From: Cellulophaga algicola DSM 14237
GTDB taxonomy: Bacteria > Bacteroidota > Bacteroidia > Flavobacteriales > Flavobacteriaceae
Length of the DNA stretch: 64,000 bases
Direction of reading: 5' to 3'
NCBI RefSeq assembly: GCF_000186265.1
Contig: NC_014934.1
Location: 248,001-312,000, forward strand
Below are positions 60,148-64,000 of the stretch, in pieces. The position numbers and the translations under genes are program-made. Position 1 is the stretch's first letter. Every line of letters starts with the position of its first letter. Below the pieces are notes generated by a model that ran no database searches, had not been told where the DNA came from, and was given only the letters and a program-made list of their open reading frames with translations.

Positions 60148-60660
60148 ATGCATAAAGAATTTGAAACTGAACGCTTATTAATAAAACCGACTTTAGAACA
60201 GGATGCTGAATTGATTTATCAATTAATGAACACCCCTAAATTTATACAATATGTAGGAGATAGAGGTATTGACACTATAGCGGAGGCACAAAAATATATT
60301 CAGCGTATAATGCTTCCCCAACTAAACGCACTTGGTTATTCTAGTTATACCATTACGACTAAGATTGATGGTGTAAAAATTGGCACATGCGGACTTTACA
60401 ACAGAGATGGTCTTGACGGAATAGACATAGGCTTTGGGCTTTTACCAGGGAATGAAGGGCTAGGCTACGCTTATGAAGCAACTCATAGGGTTTTAAAAGC
60501 TGCTTTTGAAGAATTTGAAATTAAAGAACTAAAAGCAATTACATCAAAAGAAAACTTCTCTTCTCAAAAACTTTTAGGAAAATTAGGCTTAAAAAAGATT
60601 GGCGTAACAAAACTTCCTAATGATAATAAAGAGTTACTACTTTATACTATTGAAAAGTAA
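60148..60660 (+). CDS. GNAT-family N-acetyltransferase (RimJ/RimL-like)
   Basis: A 170-residue protein with the layout of RimJ/RimL-type acetyltransferases: FETERLLIKPTLEQDAELIY at the start, FIQYVGDRGIDTIAEAQKYI, GTCGLYNRDGLDGIDIGFGL, then LPGNEGLGYAYEATHRVLKA with the acetyl-CoA loop, and ENFSSQKLLGKLGLKKIGVT. The acceptor could be a protein N-terminus or a small molecule. Single gene. Confidence 0.9.
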   Translation: MHKEFETERLLIKPTLEQDAELIYQLMNTPKFIQYVGDRGIDTIAEAQKYIQRIMLPQLNALGYSSYTITTKIDGVKIGTCGLYNRDGLDGIDIGFGLLPGNEGLGYAYEATHRVLKAAFEEFEIKELKAITSKENFSSQKLLGKLGLKKIGVTKLPNDNKELLLYTIEK

Positions 60661-60917
60661 ATAGTTTACCTAATATCGCAACACAATATCAAGTGTAGAA
60701 CATATTAAATTCTATAAAGTTTACTATAGCATTTTACTCAGAAAGACCACCTAATTTTAAAGGAACCTTAGTGCTATATTTAAAACTGAACTAAAACAGC
60801 GTGAAATTTATGGTTATATTTAAAGATGAATTAAAATTCTTTTACTAATTACATCCTAGAAAATACTATAATTTACTGAAGGCTTCACTAGCTTGGGTAC
60901 GATAAAAAAAATATTAT

Positions 60918-61943
60918 ATGGAATCATCTGAACTAAAAAAAATTATTCAAGGCATCCCCAAAGCAGAACTACATTTACATATTGAAGGTAGTTTTGAACC
61001 TGAGCTGATGTTTGAAATAGCTAAAAGAAACAAAATTACGCTAGCGTATGATTCCATAGCTTCCTTAAAGGAAGCCTATAAGTTTAATAATCTTCAAGAA
61101 TTTCTAGACTTATATTACATTGGTGCACAAGTTCTCATTCATGAACAAGATTTTTATGATTTAACTTGGGCATATCTTACTAAGATCCACAGTCAAAACG
61201 TAGTGCATGTTGAAGTCTTTTTTGACCCACAAACACATACTGATAGAGGGATTGCTTTTGATGTGGTCATCAAAGGAATTTATAAAGCACTAGAAAAAGC
61301 CAAAGCAGAATTAAATATCTCCTACCAACTTATTATGTCTTATTTAAGGCATTTAAGTGAAGAAGAAGCCTTTAAAACATTGGAATCTTCTTTACCATTT
61401 AAAGATTGGATAGATGGTGTTGGATTAGATTCTTCTGAGATGGGCAACCCTCCAAGTAAGTTTACCAAAGTTTTTGAAGCTTCTGCTAATCAGGGCTACA
61501 AATTAGTAGCACATGCAGGAGAAGAAGGGCCTGTAGATTATATATGGGAAGCGCTTGATCATTTAAAGGTGGTACGGATAGATCACGGAAACCGTTGTTT
61601 AGATGATGACACGTTAGTACAACGCTTAATTGAACAGGAAATTCCTTTGACCTTATGTCCGCTTAGTAATGTTGAACTCAAAGTTATTCAAAAAATGGAG
61701 GAGCATCCAGTTTTAAAAATGCTTGATAAAGGGCTCCTAGCAACCATTCATTCAGACGATCCTGCCTATTTTGGAGGCTATATGAATGAAAATTATTATG
61801 AAACCGCTAAAGCGCTAAATTTAAATAAAGAGCATCTTATGCAATTAGCGGTCAATGCTTTTGAAGCAAGCTGGTTAAACTCTGAAACTAAAGAAAAACA
61901 CATCAATCAAGTAAGGGAATATTTTAGGTCACTTGAACTTTAA
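60918..61943 (+). CDS. Adenosine/adenine deaminase
   Basis: A 341-residue TIM-barrel deaminase. The metal histidines lie in KAELHLHIEGSFEPELMFEI, a third in LVAHAGEEGPVDYIWEALDH with the catalytic Glu, then VVRIDHGNRCLDD and TIHSDDPAYFGGYMNENYY with the catalytic Asp pair. The HLHIEGS.EPELMF start and DDPAYFGGY end are more like the adenine deaminase branch (Pseudomonas/fungal type) than adenosine deaminase, so adenine as substrate is the likelier reading. It releases ammonia in purine salvage. Confidence 0.88.
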   Translation: MESSELKKIIQGIPKAELHLHIEGSFEPELMFEIAKRNKITLAYDSIASLKEAYKFNNLQEFLDLYYIGAQVLIHEQDFYDLTWAYLTKIHSQNVVHVEVFFDPQTHTDRGIAFDVVIKGIYKALEKAKAELNISYQLIMSYLRHLSEEEAFKTLESSLPFKDWIDGVGLDSSEMGNPPSKFTKVFEASANQGYKLVAHAGEEGPVDYIWEALDHLKVVRIDHGNRCLDDDTLVQRLIEQEIPLTLCPLSNVELKVIQKMEEHPVLKMLDKGLLATIHSDDPAYFGGYMNENYYETAKALNLNKEHLMQLAVNAFEASWLNSETKEKHINQVREYFRSLEL

Positions 61944-62213
61944 AAAACGTATAGTATAGGTTACCTAAGTACCTTGTCTTTTGTCGGTGCTACTGTTGGT
62001 GGCCCAATTAGCCTATATCTAAATACAACAAATAAAATAGAGGTTTTCAAATCTCATCAAAATCAAGAAATATAGGTGTTGTAGTCTATAAATATTTTGA
62101 GCTAACTATTAAAAAATTACAGCCGATTCTTATGAATTAGTTCCTAAAATTGTAAAAAAAGATGCAAGAACACCCAGAACAAATACTAGAGGCTGTTAAA
62201 ACGAATACCGTAC

Positions 62214-63428
62214 ATGAAAAATAAAACAATATCATTCAAGAACTCAAAAGGAGTTCTACTTTCTGGTAAACTTGAAGTACCTGCAAACCAGCATCCTATT
62301 GCTTATGCCCTATTTGCACATTGCTTTACGTGTAATAAGAACTTAACTCCTGTCAGAAATATATCAAGAGCACTAACACTTCAAGGGTTTGGTGTTATTC
62401 GTTTTGATTTTACCGGACTTGGACAAAGTGAAGGTGAATTTGTAGACACAAATTTCTCTTCTAATATTCAAGATCTAGAAGATGTCGCTAATTATATGGC
62501 GCTTGAATTAGAAGCTCCTAAATTAATCATTGGTCATTCTTTAGGTGGCGCCGCAGCAATATACGCTGCTACAAAAATACATTCTGTTGATGCTGTAGCA
62601 ACAATTGGTGCCCCATCATCTCCTCAACATGTGCAACATCTTTTTAAAAGTGGCTTGGAAGAGATTGAAGCAAATGGAAAAGCAATGGTAGACATAGGAG
62701 GAAGACCATTCGCTATTGCAAAACAATTTATTGAAGATCTTTCGAGTAAAAATATGAGTGCTATTGTAAAATCATTACGAAAACCACTTTTGATTCTACA
62801 TTCCCCACAAGATACTACTGTTGGCATAAAAAATGCTGCCGAGATATATGCTGAAGCCATGCATCCAAAAAGCTTTGTTTCTTTAGATGGTGCAGATCAC
62901 TTATTATCGGATAAAGAAGATTCTGCCTACGTGGGTAATCTAATTGCACAATGGGCATCAAGATATATTAAAAAAGAGGACAAAAAGAAGCTTTCAACCT
63001 CAAAACAAGTTGTCGTGCAAATTGGCAATGAAAGTCTTACGACCTCTATTTTAGCTGCAGGCCACCCCTTAATTGCCGATGAACCAGAAAGCGTTGGTGG
63101 CAATAATTTTGGACCAGCCCCTTATGACCTTTTGCTCTCTTCTTTAGGCGCCTGTACGGCAATGACCTTACGATTATATGCCGATCTAAAAAAATGGGAT
63201 TTAAAAGAAGTAATCGTGCATCTTACTCATGGCAAAGATTATAGAAAAGATTGTATGGAATGTGATGAAAAAAAATCAAAAATTGACCACATCACAAAAA
63301 ATATAGAACTTATAGGTGATTTGGATGAGGCTCAAAAAAAGCGTCTTTTGGAGATTGCAGATAAATGCCCTGTACACAAAACACTTCATCAATCTGTTGT
63401 AGTAACTTCTAATTTAGTTGTTTCCTAA
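62214..63428 (+). CDS. Bifunctional alpha/beta hydrolase and OsmC-family protein
   Basis: A 404-residue fusion. Residues 1-245 are an alpha/beta hydrolase: FAHCFTCNKNLTPVRNISRA, FDFTGLGQSEGEF, nucleophile in LIIGHSLGGAAAIYA, and a histidine in LDGADHLLSDKEDSA. Residues ~260-404 are an OsmC domain, with the peroxidatic-type cysteines in SSLGACTAMTLRLYADLKKW and ADKCPVHKTLHQSV, plus an extra CMECDEK. OsmC proteins reduce organic hydroperoxides. The fusion is a known architecture in Bacteroidota and Proteobacteria, presumably linking ester hydrolysis with peroxide removal. Confidence 0.92.
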   Translation: MKNKTISFKNSKGVLLSGKLEVPANQHPIAYALFAHCFTCNKNLTPVRNISRALTLQGFGVIRFDFTGLGQSEGEFVDTNFSSNIQDLEDVANYMALELEAPKLIIGHSLGGAAAIYAATKIHSVDAVATIGAPSSPQHVQHLFKSGLEEIEANGKAMVDIGGRPFAIAKQFIEDLSSKNMSAIVKSLRKPLLILHSPQDTTVGIKNAAEIYAEAMHPKSFVSLDGADHLLSDKEDSAYVGNLIAQWASRYIKKEDKKKLSTSKQVVVQIGNESLTTSILAAGHPLIADEPESVGGNNFGPAPYDLLLSSLGACTAMTLRLYADLKKWDLKEVIVHLTHGKDYRKDCMECDEKKSKIDHITKNIELIGDLDEAQKKRLLEIADKCPVHKTLHQSVVVTSNLVVS

Positions 63429-63530
63429 AAACACATGCTTATGGTAGCTATCTTTTTCTAATAGATTAGGATCACCATATAAGCTAAAGACTATAAATGC
63501 GTTTATGAATCATACCATTAACAACAACCA

Positions 63531-64000
63531 ATGATAAGTGCAATTAAATTGATTCTGAACTATAAATACTCTTTTATTGTTTTTTTGCTAGTATTAGCTT
63601 CTTGTAATGAGGAACAGAAAATAACCCCACAAACAGATTTCTGCGCTACCATTCACAAAAATGATAGTGTAACACTAACCAAAGAGTTAGCTGGTGTAAA
63701 AGAATTAATGGCTACGAAAACCGGTGTATATGTTTTAGAAGACGGTAGTGGTTCTATGGTGGCCAGAGCATGGCTAAGCGAATATGCTGAAAAGACGATA
63801 GACATTCAATATTTTATTTTTTCTACTGATAATGTAGGTCTAATTGCTTGTGATTATTTGATTAGAGCAGCAGATCGTGGTGTTAAAGTAAGAATTATTG
63901 TAGATGATATTATGGTTGACGCAGATATCCAAGATATTTTAACCTTTGCTTCTCACAAAAACATTGAAGTCAAAATTTACAATCCAGGAGTAAATCTAGG
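63531..64000 (+). CDS. Phospholipase D-family lipoprotein (5' part, runs off the window)
   Basis: The frame from ATG at 63531 stays open to the end. A hydrophobic leader with lipobox (LVLASCNEEQK) is followed by the start of a PLD-like domain: ELMATKTGVYVLEDGSGSMV, EKTIDIQYFIFSTDNVGLIA, AADRGVKVRIIVDDIMVDAD and ILTFASHKNIEVKIYNPGVN. The first strand-helix of the HKD fold and the VRIIVDD stretch are typical of the YmdC/cardiolipin-synthase-like group. The HKD motif itself lies beyond the window. Confidence 0.8.
   Translation, partial: MISAIKLILNYKYSFIVFLLVLASCNEEQKITPQTDFCATIHKNDSVTLTKELAGVKELMATKTGVYVLEDGSGSMVARAWLSEYAEKTIDIQYFIFSTDNVGLIACDYLIRAADRGVKVRIIVDDIMVDADIQDILTFASHKNIEVKIYNPGVNL

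Overview
The window is AT-rich DNA that reads as a member of the Bacteroidota, most likely a marine Flavobacteriaceae. The evidence is a TonB-dependent receptor with a carboxypeptidase-regulatory-like N-terminus, a one-protein sensor kinase with two-component-regulator propeller and Y_Y_Y domains, many short secreted lipoproteins, a BatD-like protein, WG and BspA-type repeat proteins, and a promoter of the Bacteroidota type (TTG, 19 bases, TAnnTTTG) before mazEF. No tRNA, rRNA or CRISPR array was recognised.

Region 1 (1 to about 9.8 kb) reads as an integron-like gene-cassette array without an integrase in view. Six attC-like sites follow one another, all in the same orientation. Each begins with an R''-like box (CCTAAC, GCTAAC, CACAAC, GGCAAC) and ends with CG followed by TTRRNN. 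The start of each cassette is the reverse complement of the R'' box at its own end, as the integron model requires. The cassettes carry an HNH nuclease, a small membrane protein, an ORF-less segment with a 180-base near-palindrome, a CoiA/PD-(D/E)XK-like nuclease, a mazEF pair and an unknown protein. Mobile elements interrupt three sites: two tandem group II introns in attC4, an IS110-family element in attC5 whose upstream region contains stretches matching the attC on both sides (a possible bridge RNA), and a decayed IS1182-type element in attC6.

Region 2 (about 9.8 to 26 kb) is chromosomal with much decay: a broken IS1182 element joined to a galactose-mutarotase fragment, a GAPDH gene, relics of a pyroglutamyl-peptidase and a FAD oxidoreductase, an HxlR regulator divergent from membrane genes, a sugar isomerase/ThuA pair, and a TonB receptor with a sorbosone/glucose dehydrogenase-like lipoprotein.

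Region 3 (26 to 44.8 kb) has a propeller sensor kinase cut by an in-frame stop, an aspartate dehydrogenase, two almost identical IS1595-family copies each with its own 8-bp target duplication, repeat proteins, an SDR, a MepA-like peptidase, lipoproteins, BatD-like and transglutaminase-like proteins, an RBBP9-type hydrolase and paired membrane proteins.

Region 4 (44.8 to 64 kb) has decayed membrane genes, a calcium-binding-repeat surface protein, a NhaP2-type antiporter, a long gene-poor stretch with an inverted attC relic, a PAS sensor kinase (frameshifted at an A run) with its response regulator, a beta-helix/SH3 secreted protein cluster, and housekeeping genes: amino acid permease, GNAT, adenine/adenosine deaminase, hydrolase-OsmC fusion and a partial phospholipase D-like lipoprotein. 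A GC-rich 20-bp palindrome recurs six times inside or beside the mobile elements and relics.
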